Made by a program: the position numbers and the translations under genes. From assembly GCF_000317795.1 (NCBI RefSeq), contig NC_019791.1, positions 1,116,001-1,180,000 of the forward strand: a stretch of DNA of 64,000 nt, given 5' to 3'. Positions 1 to 8,002 of this stretch are shown in pieces; positions within the stretch are counted from its first letter, which is position 1; each line of letters starts with the position of its first letter. This stretch comes from Caldisphaera lagunensis DSM 15908 (GTDB taxonomy: Archaea; Thermoproteota; Thermoprotei_A; Sulfolobales; Acidilobaceae). Below the pieces are notes generated by a model. The model was not told the origin of the DNA. It made no database searches and was given only the letters and a program-made list of their open reading frames with translations.

Positions 1-1087
1 CTAAATGATGTATTGTAACTGGACATTCGTAAACACATGCTCCACATGTAACGCAGCTCCATATTGCCTCAGGATTTACTTGCATTACCTTAGTTCCTAT
101 AACATTTTCATTCCACATCCCTTTGTGTTCCATATCTGCAAGATTAACGATAACATCTCTTGGGGACAATATTTTACCTGAAATATTTGCAGGACAAGCA
201 TTTGTACACCTCATACAGCTTGTGCAAGCATCATAATCTATTCTTTGCTTCCAAGTAGTATCTGATAATTTAACAACACCAATTGGTTGACCTTTTTCTA
301 TTCTTTCATCAATATCTATAACTGGTTTAATTCCATCTGGTATGTTACCTTCTCTTTGCAATGAAACGTTAACTGCAGCTGGGTAAATATGCCATAAATT
401 AGTATATGGTATTAATGCCATAGCAACCATTGCCAATGTCATATGGAAAAGCCATAAGGCTCTATAAATTACTTGCAACTCTGATACCGGAACTGTTTTA
501 GCCCATAAAAATACCAAATACCCTCCAGGGTCAAACCAATAAGATTCCCATGTATATCTATAAGCAACTGCTGCTATACCATCTACCAAGAAACCTGTAA
601 TTAATATAACTAATAGCATTCCTAAAACTAAATAGTAATAAGGATCTTGGGGTAAATTTTTTGTTAATTTAAATTTTCTCCTTATTATCGCTATTATTAT
701 TCCAGCTAAAGCAATAAAACCTGCTATATTTGCTAATATTTTGTAAACAAAGAATACATCCCCAGTTAAGAAAACAACTACATGATCATTTATTGCTCTA
801 AGCGTTGTTGTAACTGCAAGCCATCCTATGCCATAGAATATTAAGGCATGCATTGTTCCTGGAAACCTTTTCCTTAAAATTTTCCATTGAAATATTACAT
901 ATTGAATAAAATTCTTCACAATATATCCAATGGAGGGCCACTTTATTTTTTCTCCTCCAAATGTCCACCTTTTATAACCAACCCATGCTGAATATAAAAT
1001 AATCAATGCTACAATTGTTCCTAATATATATACTATAGCTTCATAACTTTGAACCCAAACAAAGTTATAAATACCTATGTATGCCAA
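1..1087 (-). CDS. Membrane-bound Fe-S oxidoreductase, HdrE/DsrM-like (3' end outside window)
   Basis: The frame stays open to the window edge, so about 362 N-terminal residues are visible and the C-terminus is missing. I chose a TTG start because GGTG lies just upstream at correct spacing. The N-terminal half has several hydrophobic segments, with histidines in or next to them (for example MHALIFYGIGW), as in cytochrome b/NarI-like subunits. It is followed by two [4Fe-4S] motifs, CTSCMRCTNACP and CVTCGACVYECP. This order is typical of HdrE, DsrM or TmcC-like subunits that pass electrons between quinones and a soluble heterodisulfide-reductase-like module. The partner genes would lie left of the window, so the electron acceptor cannot be named. 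Confidence 0.8.
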   Translation of the reverse strand, partial: MAYIGIYNFVWVQSYEAIVYILGTIVALIILYSAWVGYKRWTFGGEKIKWPSIGYIVKNFIQYVIFQWKILRKRFPGTMHALIFYGIGWLAVTTTLRAINDHVVVFLTGDVFFVYKILANIAGFIALAGIIIAIIRRKFKLTKNLPQDPYYYLVLGMLLVILITGFLVDGIAAVAYRYTWESYWFDPGGYLVFLWAKTVPVSELQVIYRALWLFHMTLAMVAMALIPYTNLWHIYPAAVNVSLQREGNIPDGIKPVIDIDERIEKGQPIGVVKLSDTTWKQRIDYDACTSCMRCTNACPANISGKILSPRDVIVNLADMEHKGMWNENVIGTKVMQVNPEAIWSCVTCGACVYECPVTIHHL

Positions 1088-1133
1088 TCTTTACACCTTT
1101 TTCACTTAAACATAAAATTTCACATACTATAAA

Positions 1134-1150
1134 AACCTATAATATAGGTT
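1134..1150. promoter_or_regulatory. Perfect 8-bp palindrome between divergent genes
   Basis: AACCTATA and TATAGGTT flank a single central A. The site lies in the 170-base gap between the Fe-S membrane gene (minus) and polB1 (plus). It abuts a minus-strand TATA-like stretch at about 1125-1133, where an operator for the oxidoreductase promoter could sit. The regulator is unknown. Confidence 0.4.
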
Positions 1151-1175
1151 CTTTAAGTATAAACAATAGATTAAA

Positions 1176-1190
1176 CTTATATATTTATAT
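1176..1190 (+). promoter_or_regulatory. TATA-like promoter element of polB1
   Basis: An AT-only TATA-like run, CTTATATATTTATAT, sits about 70 bases before the polB1 start. The surroundings are very AT-rich, so the exact element is uncertain. Confidence 0.35.
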
Positions 1191-1257
1191 AATAATTTAT
1201 TTATTAAAGTTTAATTTATTAAAATAATTTTAATTTCAAACAACTTACATATATAGG

Positions 1258-4101
1258 GTGCGGGCTCTGGGATCTAAAAAGCAGACAGATATAAATGACT
1301 TTTTAAATGATTTAAAGAAAAAAATTGATACTCAAGAAAAAAAGAAAGAGGAAAATATAACCAATAAAAATAATAAAAATGAGGTTAAAAAAAGGTTTAG
1401 AGATTTAACAGACTATATGTTTAACGATAATCCTAAAGAAGAAAAGAATGAAACGAAAACTGAAATAATAGAAGAAAAAACAAGTGGAACAGTTTTATTA
1501 CAAGAAATTAAAGTTGAAGAAATGATAGATAAAGATAAAAATAAAATTATCAATAAAGAAGATAAAAATTATGATATTATAAATAAAAATAGTGGGGAAA
1601 TAAATAGTTGGTGGTTAAATGAAGAGGATAAGTATTATAACAGTGTTTCAGGATATCTATTAGAAGTAAGATATGATGGGGAAATAGGTAAAGCAGTTGC
1701 ATTAATTTATGATACTAATGATAAAAAAATTAAGAAATGGATAGATAAAACTGGCCATAAACCTTATCTTTTAACGGATATGAGGCCTGATGAAAATAGT
1801 AGGCAAACATTAGACTTAAGCAAATTTAAATCATTTAGCAACTATGCATACGTAATTAAAAAAAATCCATTAACAAATACTGATTTAAGGCTTACTAAAA
1901 TTATAATGGAAGACCCTTTATCAGTTAAAAATGTAAGAATTGCGCTAAAAGAGAAAGGATTTAATGCTTGGGAGGCTGATATTAAATATTTCTTGAATTA
2001 TATTTATGATAATCAACTAATACCGGGCATGCCATACGAGGTAAACGATAGATGGGTAAGAAAAAATGTTGAAATAGATAAAAGCATGTCTGAGTTGGTA
2101 GAAAAGAGTTTTCAGGACAGCACAAAAGAACTAGCATATTTATGGTTACCCGTATTAGAAGAAAAAGCCCCAGATATAGAAAGAGTTGCAATTGATATAG
2201 AAGTATATACCCCCCAAGGTAAATTCCCTAATGCTGATGAAGCTTATTATCCAATAATATCTATTTCTTTAGCAGATAATAAAAATAATAGACAGGTCTT
2301 GATTTTAAACAGATTTGGCTCAAAAATAAAAGGTAAATTACCTAATGCTGAAATTGAAATATTTGATACGGAAAAGGCTTTGATATTAGAGACGTTAAGA
2401 AGACTTAGCAAATACTCTGTTATTGTCACATTTAATGGAGATAACTTTGATATACCTTATATTTATAATAGACTTATAGAATTAGGAGTTGATCCTAGGG
2501 ATATTCCAATAATTTTCCATCAAGATTATATAACTTTTCAAAATTCCCTTCATTTAGATTTGCACAAATTATTTGATATTAAGGCATTACAGACTTACGC
2601 ATTTAGCAATAAATACAGAGAGAAAAGTTTAGATGCTGTTGCTGAATCTCTATTGGGATCGTCAAAGTTAAAATTAAGCGATAACATAAATGATATAAAC
2701 ATTGATGAGCTAGCAAGCTATAACTTGCAAGATGCCATATTAACAATATCATTAACAACATTTTCTAATAATTTGGTTTGGAATTTACTTATGTTAATAA
2801 TGAGAATTAGCAAAATGGGGTTAGAAGAGGTTTCAAGAACCCAGGTATCTGCATGGATAAAAAGCACATTGTATTGGGAACATAGAAGAAGGAATTTATT
2901 GATACCTAATAAGGAAGACATATCAAAAGGTAATGATAAAACGAGGAGCACGGCTATCATAAAAGACAAGAAATATAGAGGGGCCATAGTATTGTCTCCT
3001 CCTCAAGGTGTTTATTTCAATGTATTAGTTTTAGACTTTGCAAGCCTATATCCAAGTATAATTAAAAACTGGAATTTAAGCTATGAAACAGTAAATATAA
3101 GGAACTGTAATGGAGAAACAATTCAAGTACCAGAGGTAGGGCATGTAATTTGTAAAGAAAGAAAAGGTATATCAAGTGAATTGGTAGGCCTTTTAAGGGA
3201 TTTTAGAGTAAACATATATAAAAAGAAAAGCAAAGATAAAAAATTATCAAACCAAGAAAGAATGTGGTATGATACTGTACAGGCAGCAATGAAAGTCTAT
3301 ATAAATGCAAGCTATGGAGTCTTTGGGACAGAAACGTTTAGCCTTTATAGTTTGCCTGTCGCCGAAAGCGTTACTGCGATCGGTAGAAATATACTAAGAG
3401 ATACACTCAATAAATCAAAGGAACTTAATCTTCACATATTATACGGCGATACTGATAGCTTATTCTTATGGGACCCACAAAAAGAGAAATTAGAAGAAAT
3501 TATAAAATATGTTAAAGATAAATATGAATTAGATTTAGAAATAGATAAAAAATTTAAAATAGTTCTTTTCAGCGGACTAAAGAAAAATTATATAGGTATT
3601 GATGATTCGAATTCAGTAACAATAAAAGGACTTATAGCTAAGAAGAGCAATACTCCTGAATTTATAAAGCTAGAATTTCAAAATGCTATAAACATATTGC
3701 AAAAACTCAATAGTCCTGAAGAAGTTGAAAAAACTCTTAATCAACTTAAAGACCTAATACAAGAAATATATCAAAAACTAAGGAAGAAAGAGTATACATT
3801 AGATCAACTAGCTATAACAGTTATGTTAAGTAAAGATTTGAGGGAATATGAAAGGAACACACCCCAACATGTAAAGGCTGCATTATTAATGAAAAAAGAA
3901 GGTTTTAATATAGCTAAAGGTGACGTCATATCGTTTATTAAAACAAAAGATAAACTAAGCGTTAAACCAGTCAGGTTAGCCAAGCTATCTGAAGTAGATA
4001 CATCAAAATATGTTGAATATATAAGATCGGCATTAGAGCAATTTTTGTTAGCATTTGGAGTTCAATGGGATGAATTAATAGGTATTAAAAAATTATTTTA
4101 A
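1258..4101 (+). CDS. polB1: Replicative DNA polymerase PolB1 (family B)
   Basis: This is the family B DNA polymerase, the main crenarchaeal replicative enzyme. Exonuclease motifs are visible: DIE near residue 313 (Exo I), TFNGDNFDIPY near 391 (Exo II) and YNLQDAIL near 488 (Exo III). Polymerase motif A, LDFASLYPSII, is near 592, motif B, KVYINASYGVFG, near 679, and motif C, YGDTDS, near 729. All catalytic aspartates are present. The body aligns by eye along its length with Sulfolobus PolB1. The protein is longer (947 aa) because of a Lys/Glu/Asn-rich N-terminal linker of about 115 residues. Residues 9-16, QTDINDFL, fit a PCNA-interacting (PIP) box. The GTG start keeps this motif near the N-terminus. 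Confidence 0.96.
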   Translation: MRALGSKKQTDINDFLNDLKKKIDTQEKKKEENITNKNNKNEVKKRFRDLTDYMFNDNPKEEKNETKTEIIEEKTSGTVLLQEIKVEEMIDKDKNKIINKEDKNYDIINKNSGEINSWWLNEEDKYYNSVSGYLLEVRYDGEIGKAVALIYDTNDKKIKKWIDKTGHKPYLLTDMRPDENSRQTLDLSKFKSFSNYAYVIKKNPLTNTDLRLTKIIMEDPLSVKNVRIALKEKGFNAWEADIKYFLNYIYDNQLIPGMPYEVNDRWVRKNVEIDKSMSELVEKSFQDSTKELAYLWLPVLEEKAPDIERVAIDIEVYTPQGKFPNADEAYYPIISISLADNKNNRQVLILNRFGSKIKGKLPNAEIEIFDTEKALILETLRRLSKYSVIVTFNGDNFDIPYIYNRLIELGVDPRDIPIIFHQDYITFQNSLHLDLHKLFDIKALQTYAFSNKYREKSLDAVAESLLGSSKLKLSDNINDINIDELASYNLQDAILTISLTTFSNNLVWNLLMLIMRISKMGLEEVSRTQVSAWIKSTLYWEHRRRNLLIPNKEDISKGNDKTRSTAIIKDKKYRGAIVLSPPQGVYFNVLVLDFASLYPSIIKNWNLSYETVNIRNCNGETIQVPEVGHVICKERKGISSELVGLLRDFRVNIYKKKSKDKKLSNQERMWYDTVQAAMKVYINASYGVFGTETFSLYSLPVAESVTAIGRNILRDTLNKSKELNLHILYGDTDSLFLWDPQKEKLEEIIKYVKDKYELDLEIDKKFKIVLFSGLKKNYIGIDDSNSVTIKGLIAKKSNTPEFIKLEFQNAINILQKLNSPEEVEKTLNQLKDLIQEIYQKLRKKEYTLDQLAITVMLSKDLREYERNTPQHVKAALLMKKEGFNIAKGDVISFIKTKDKLSVKPVRLAKLSEVDTSKYVEYIRSALEQFLLAFGVQWDELIGIKKLF

Positions 4102-4127
4102 AGTAATCTAAGAAATAAATCTAATCT

Positions 4128-4147
4128 CCTCGTCTTAAAGAGCGAGG
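4128..4147. repeat. Orphan IS605/IS1341-type end hairpin
   Basis: CCTCG and CGAGG enclose TCTTAAAGAG, giving a compact GC-rich hairpin in an AT-rich gap. From memory, hairpins of the CCTCGccctaaagggCGAGG kind mark the ends of IS200/IS605-type tnpB elements in archaea. No transposase frame is attached here, so this would be a solo remnant. A transcription terminator after polB1 is the alternative. Confidence 0.4.
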
Positions 4148-4203
4148 CCATTACCTCTTATATCATTTAAATACCTTTTCTAGTTATAATATAGAAGGTG
4201 AAA

Positions 4204-4704
4204 ATGATGAGCTGGGAAAAAGAAGGCTATAAATTAATATACAAAAAATCAAATAAGGGAGATTTCATTTTATTAAAGGGTAACATTCAACAAGAAAGAG
4301 AAAGAGTCTTGCTTAAAATTGGAGGAAAGAATATTGAAAAGATTTTTAATGAAATTGAGAAGGTATTGAAAGAAAAGAAATTAATAGAAGAAGAAAGTTC
4401 ATCTAATAATTCCATAAGGCTTAAGTTAAATCAAGATATTGGTCCAATAGTAGCAGGCTTCTTAATTTTGATAAGAAGGAGCAGAGAACCATTAGATTGG
4501 ATTACCTATTTTGAACCACTAATACAAGGAGATAAGTATTTAGGTTCAAAGGAAGTTCTTTATCACATTTGGTTTTTAAGTGTAGACTTAAGTAATTCAA
4601 TAAACAAAAAACTAAGCTTAAAATATCAACTAAACCCAAAGATACTAGATAGTGTAGGAGCTGCAACAAAAATCATAGCCAAAAAAATGTGGAAAATAGC
4701 ATAA
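4204..4704 (+). CDS. Conserved hypothetical protein, about 166 aa
   Basis: I do not recognise the family. The protein is soluble and basic, with a charged helical stretch at about residues 45-70 followed by a more hydrophobic C-terminal half. No cysteine motif or signal peptide is present. A GTG lies at 4198 but belongs to the AGGTG Shine-Dalgarno sequence. The ATG at 4204, or the next codon at 4207, is the better start. A TATA-like ATTTAAATACC lies about 30 bases upstream, implying a very short leader. It sits alone between polB1 and a C/D sRNA. Confidence 0.7.
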   Translation: MMSWEKEGYKLIYKKSNKGDFILLKGNIQQERERVLLKIGGKNIEKIFNEIEKVLKEKKLIEEESSSNNSIRLKLNQDIGPIVAGFLILIRRSREPLDWITYFEPLIQGDKYLGSKEVLYHIWFLSVDLSNSINKKLSLKYQLNPKILDSVGAATKIIAKKMWKIA

Positions 4705-4710
4705 AAATTA

Positions 4711-4768
4711 TGTGGATGATGACCGATTTCGGCCCGATTTGATGAAGAGCCGTGTGAGGGCTGACACT
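4711..4768 (+). ncRNA. C/D-box sRNA (2'-O-methylation guide)
   Basis: A C box ATGATGA (4716-4722) is followed by an 11-nt guide, a D'-like CCGA (4734-4737), a C' box TGATGA (4740-4745), a second guide of 15 nt and a D box CTGA (4761-4764). Flanking GTG and CAC (4712-4714 and 4765-4767) can form the terminal stem. Order and size match archaeal box C/D sRNAs, which direct fibrillarin to rRNA or tRNA. D' departs from CTGA by one base. The targets were not identified. Confidence 0.68.
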
Positions 4769-6256
4769 TTATTTTTTAATTGCAAATTTTATTAGAGTGC
4801 CAATTAATACTATTGCTAAGTTAATTCCTAAACCAATTATTCCTATGTATATTGGATGTCCCAATATTAAATACGTTGAAGAAGATAATGTCTTAAAGTG
4901 ATTTGCCAATAAAACTAAATATATGGATGAGATCAGTGAAACAAACCATCCAACTATTAAAGAATATTTATCCAATTTATTTGTTAGCAAACCTATAAAC
5001 ACTGCTGGTAATGTTGTTAATATTATTATTCCCCCTAATAGCTGCAGTTGTATAGCATATGTCAATGGAGTCAAAAACACAAATGCTAATGCTATAAATT
5101 TGAATACAACTGAAGCCCACTTAGATATTTCAGTTTCTCCTTTAGGTGTTAAATCTTTCTTAAATGGCTTTATTATATTTCTAGTTAATAAATTAGCCTG
5201 GGCAATAGCCATAATTGCGGCAGGAACAAGACCTCCAACGAAAATACCCAACAAAATTATTGCTGCAAACCAATCTGGGAAAGCTGTTACCGCAATCGCT
5301 GGAACTGATGCTAAACCCGATAAGACCTTAGTTATGTTTAGCGCTGCTGGATCTGAATAAACTAGAATACCCATTAATGCAAGTATAGCTAAGCCTATTC
5401 CATATAATGGCAGTAAAGCAGTGCTTAACCTCAATTTAGATGCTGATTCTGCGCTTAAAGATCCATTTACTGCGTGCGGATAAAGATATAATGCCAATGC
5501 ACTTCCAATAAATAAACTTACAAATGCCGATGCAAACAGAGGCTTTAAAGTTTCTAGACCTGTTGCGAACGTATGAATTTTTGCAGCATCAGCGAAAGCA
5601 GCTCCAAATCCTCCATACTTCAATGGGACAACAACTATTAAAGCAATTATAGAAATCCATATGAGAACATCTTTAAATACAGCTCCTAAGGTTGCCCCCC
5701 TTAAACCGCTTGTATAAACAAATGCAGCCAATATAATAAATGATATAATCAATGCCCACTCTGACGCCAACTTACCTCCAGAATAGCCTAATAGCATAAC
5801 GCTAAGGACCGCTCTCATACCATCTATTTGCAATGCTATATAAGGTAATTCAGCAACTATTCCAGTTAATGCAATAAGTATAGCTAATGTTTTGCTATTA
5901 AATACATCACCTGCAAAGTCAGCAGCAGTTATATAACCCTTTTGTCTCGATTTTTCCCATAAAATTGGCATGAATAACATTGCAATAGCAAAAGTTATAG
6001 CAACATATGGAACTGCAAAGAAACCAACAGCGCCGCTTGCGTATACTAAAGATGGAACTGCAACAAAAGTATATGCAGTATATAAATCTGCTCCAACCAA
6101 AAACCACACCAAAATTACTCCTAATTTTCTACCAGCTAATGCCCATTCATGGAGTTGGCTTAAATCTCCTCTTCTCCACCTTGATCCAAAAAATCCTAGA
6201 AAAACAAATACTGCAAATAATACCCAAAAGACTATCCAGCCAACTAAGCCAAACAT
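4769..6256 (-). CDS. Sodium:solute symporter (SSS family)
   Basis: This is a polytopic membrane protein of about 495 residues with roughly 13 hydrophobic segments. The pattern matches the sodium/solute symporter family, including the early ALAGRKLG and ADLYTAYTF segments and GLVPAAIMAIAQANLLTRNI in the second half. The pattern resembles monocarboxylate permeases such as MctP, but the substrate cannot be read from sequence. I start at ATG 6256 because the upstream GTG lies inside an AAGGTGA Shine-Dalgarno sequence. It follows a small DUF3311-like membrane gene by a few bases, the usual partner of this transporter subgroup. Its stop abuts the C/D sRNA. Confidence 0.88.
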   Translation of the reverse strand: MFGLVGWIVFWVLFAVFVFLGFFGSRWRRGDLSQLHEWALAGRKLGVILVWFLVGADLYTAYTFVAVPSLVYASGAVGFFAVPYVAITFAIAMLFMPILWEKSRQKGYITAADFAGDVFNSKTLAILIALTGIVAELPYIALQIDGMRAVLSVMLLGYSGGKLASEWALIISFIILAAFVYTSGLRGATLGAVFKDVLIWISIIALIVVVPLKYGGFGAAFADAAKIHTFATGLETLKPLFASAFVSLFIGSALALYLYPHAVNGSLSAESASKLRLSTALLPLYGIGLAILALMGILVYSDPAALNITKVLSGLASVPAIAVTAFPDWFAAIILLGIFVGGLVPAAIMAIAQANLLTRNIIKPFKKDLTPKGETEISKWASVVFKFIALAFVFLTPLTYAIQLQLLGGIIILTTLPAVFIGLLTNKLDKYSLIVGWFVSLISSIYLVLLANHFKTLSSSTYLILGHPIYIGIIGLGINLAIVLIGTLIKFAIKK

Positions 6257-6261
6257 AAATT

Positions 6262-6489
6262 TCACCTTTTTCTATCCCATATATATGCAGCTATTGCAAA
6301 TAGTATACCTGATAATGCTAGCCAGAGTGTTTGATACCAATAAAAAAAGCTAAGTCCTCCTAATGTGGGTTCTACTTTATTATACGTTGGATATAACAAG
6401 TAAACCAAAAATGGTATTATTAATAGAATAGCAATAATAATTATTTCACCACTACTTAATCTCTTATTCCCTTCCTTCAAAATGGTCAC
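6262..6489 (-). CDS. Small membrane protein, DUF3311-like, partner of SSS symporter
   Basis: The protein has 75 residues with two predicted membrane helices, at about residues 15-31 and 49-68. The segment FFYWYQTLWLALSGILFA is typical of DUF3311 proteins, which are encoded directly before SSS-family carriers. The spacing here (stop beside the symporter Shine-Dalgarno sequence) supports co-translation. The first GTG is embedded in AGGTGA, so TTG at 6480 could be the true start and would remove three residues. A role as an accessory subunit of the symporter is inference. Confidence 0.75.
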   Translation of the reverse strand: MTILKEGNKRLSSGEIIIIAILLIIPFLVYLLYPTYNKVEPTLGGLSFFYWYQTLWLALSGILFAIAAYIWDRKR

Positions 6490-6567
6490 CTAACTGCATA
6501 AAAAGATATACAATACAGTATAAAAATTTTTCGAATATTATATTTACAACAAAAGAAAAAACCTCCT

Positions 6568-6912
6568 TTGAGCTGGGAAAAAGTTGCTAAAGCGAACTAC
6601 CCCGCCTTACAGAGGTAGCATACCCCATATCTCGATGAGAATTTCCTGATTTTTAGAGCCACATCGATATTCATCTACGCATATAGAGGAAACTCTATCA
6701 AACGGATTCTTTTGTTATGCCCCATGTGGAAGTGAGGTTAAAGAAGATTTGCCCTCCACAAGCTTGAAGTCCTCCATCCCGGGGATATGGCCCGCTCTTT
6801 CGACCAAGGCTAACTTTTCATAGTTTTTACACAAATAAAAATTTCTATAAAAATCCATCCCTCGCAGAAAAGGACTTTCATTCCTTAACTCCATAAAATT
6901 AAAAGTATGCAT
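6568..6912 (-). pseudogene. Decayed 3' end of an IS605-type tnpB (OrfB) element
   Basis: Read on the minus strand, this stretch gives peptide fragments in the style of archaeal TnpB C-termini (RNESPFLRGM, KLALVERAGHIP, MEDFKLVEGKSS), interrupted by a stop. Then come DEYRCGSKNQE and MLPL followed by a stop and GGVV. The composition is more GC-rich than its surroundings. It ends in a nested hairpin, with CTACC and GGTAG at 6597-6618, like the RNA-encoding right ends of these elements. No catalytic RuvC-like core is present, so this is a non-functional remnant. Identification rests on remembered family patterns. Confidence 0.5.
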
Positions 6913-6957
6913 AATCCATTTAAAATTTTCTCATACATAGATTATGGGGATAGAAAA

Positions 6958-7173
6958 ATGGAAAGAGTTGAAAAAGTGAAGAATCTGATAGTTGAAGATC
7001 CAGAAAACATTTGGATGGAATACGATAAAGTTGGAGATACACTATATATAGGTTTTAGTAAAGATGAAGAAGAAGAGACAATTATGCTAGAAAACGATAT
7101 GATTATTAATATAAAAGATAATAGGCTTATATCATTATTAATTCCTAACTTTAAAGAAAAAACTAACATCTAA
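6958..7173 (+). CDS. DUF2283 family protein
   Basis: This is a 71-residue protein whose core, IWMEYDKVGDTLYIGFSK, matches the short DUF2283 domain, a small beta-rich family of unknown role common in archaea and bacteria. I start at ATG 6958. The frame is open upstream to 6907, but that region overlaps the transposon remnant and lacks a Shine-Dalgarno sequence. The gene overlaps the stop of the convergent gene by four bases. Confidence 0.75.
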   Translation: MERVEKVKNLIVEDPENIWMEYDKVGDTLYIGFSKDEEEETIMLENDMIINIKDNRLISLLIPNFKEKTNI

Positions 7174-7604
7174 AGAATAAATTTGAAGTTTTCATTCCCT
7201 TTTATTCTCATGATTAGGGATCTTAAGTTAACTAAGTCTTCTTTTGTATCTATTTCATTTGAGATACTCTTTAAAAACTCCTCTTCCTTTCTTGAGCCCG
7301 CCTCTAAATAGTAAGCTATTAATAATTCCACATCATCACTTTTTTTATTATCACAACACTCAATAAAGTCTGAGTATTTATCAACCTCGCTGGAAATCAC
7401 ATTCCTTATTTCTCTAAGCCTATTTATTATTTCATTGAGTTCATTTAAAGTTTCCTCTTTCTTATCTGATAAATAAGAATTATGTGCAACATTACCATTG
7501 TTAATTAATGAGATCTGTTCTTGCATTAATTGTGCAATTCTTTCTGAATTTTGTTCCAAAATAATAGAATATGTTTCGCAGCTATCTTCACATTTTTTCC
7601 TCAA
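7170..7604 (-). CDS. Hypothetical helical protein in the glyS operon
   Basis: This protein of about 144 residues is highly charged and predicted helical, with a likely coiled coil at roughly residues 15-75 (heptad-like Leu/Ile spacing). Two cysteine pairs are visible, KKCEDSC near the start and ECC in the middle. I do not recognise the family. A GTG at 7613 lies within the GCGGTGA Shine-Dalgarno sequence, so TTG 7604 is preferred. It follows the 129-aa gene by a few bases and is the third gene of the glyS transcript. Confidence 0.65.
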   Translation of the reverse strand: MRKKCEDSCETYSIILEQNSERIAQLMQEQISLINNGNVAHNSYLSDKKEETLNELNEIINRLREIRNVISSEVDKYSDFIECCDNKKSDDVELLIAYYLEAGSRKEEEFLKSISNEIDTKEDLVNLRSLIMRIKGNENFKFIL

Positions 7605-7615
7605 AAATTTCACCG

Positions 7616-8002
7616 CTATTCTTGAAAGGCCCTAATAGTCACAATACTATTATCAGCTACACCTTTTTCTTTCATTTCATCTGGATTAACAAATACCTTG
7701 GTTTCTTCTTGAATAGATTCATCTATTTGCGAATCAAATACTAGTTTCTTTTTGCTTGCAATAACCATCTCAAGCTTTTTCTGAATCCCTAATTCCGAAG
7801 CTAATTTCTTGGATAACTTTACATTCCCTTTATCAACGCCTTCATCATAAGATATTCTTAATCTTCTCTCAACTATCTTTTTTCCTTTTTCTTTAAGAGA
7901 AGACGCTGGTGGTATTATAGATAAAGCCTTACTTAGATCTGCCTTTTCAGGCCTTACATCTTTACTAACTTTTTTACTATCATTTTCTTCACTCATACCC
8001 AT
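7616..8002 (-). CDS. Conserved hypothetical protein downstream of glyS
   Basis: The protein has 128 residues. The start ATG overlaps the glyS stop codon (TGATG), so translation is probably coupled. The N-terminal 40 residues are polar and probably disordered. The rest is a compact domain (KGNVKLSKKLASELGI, then a run of beta-prone segments ending VTIRAF) that faintly resembles the double-psi barrel half of VAT-type N-domains. That resemblance is weak inference. A link to glycyl-tRNA metabolism or ribosome function is suggested only by position. Confidence 0.7.
   Translation of the reverse strand: MGMSEENDSKKVSKDVRPEKADLSKALSIIPPASSLKEKGKKIVERRLRISYDEGVDKGNVKLSKKLASELGIQKKLEMVIASKKKLVFDSQIDESIQEETKVFVNPDEMKEKGVADNSIVTIRAFQE

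Noticed and set aside
4923-6353. Several plus-strand frames of 83-145 codons opposite the SSS symporter
   Set aside because: All are antisense shadows of the membrane protein, without family features or Shine-Dalgarno sequences.
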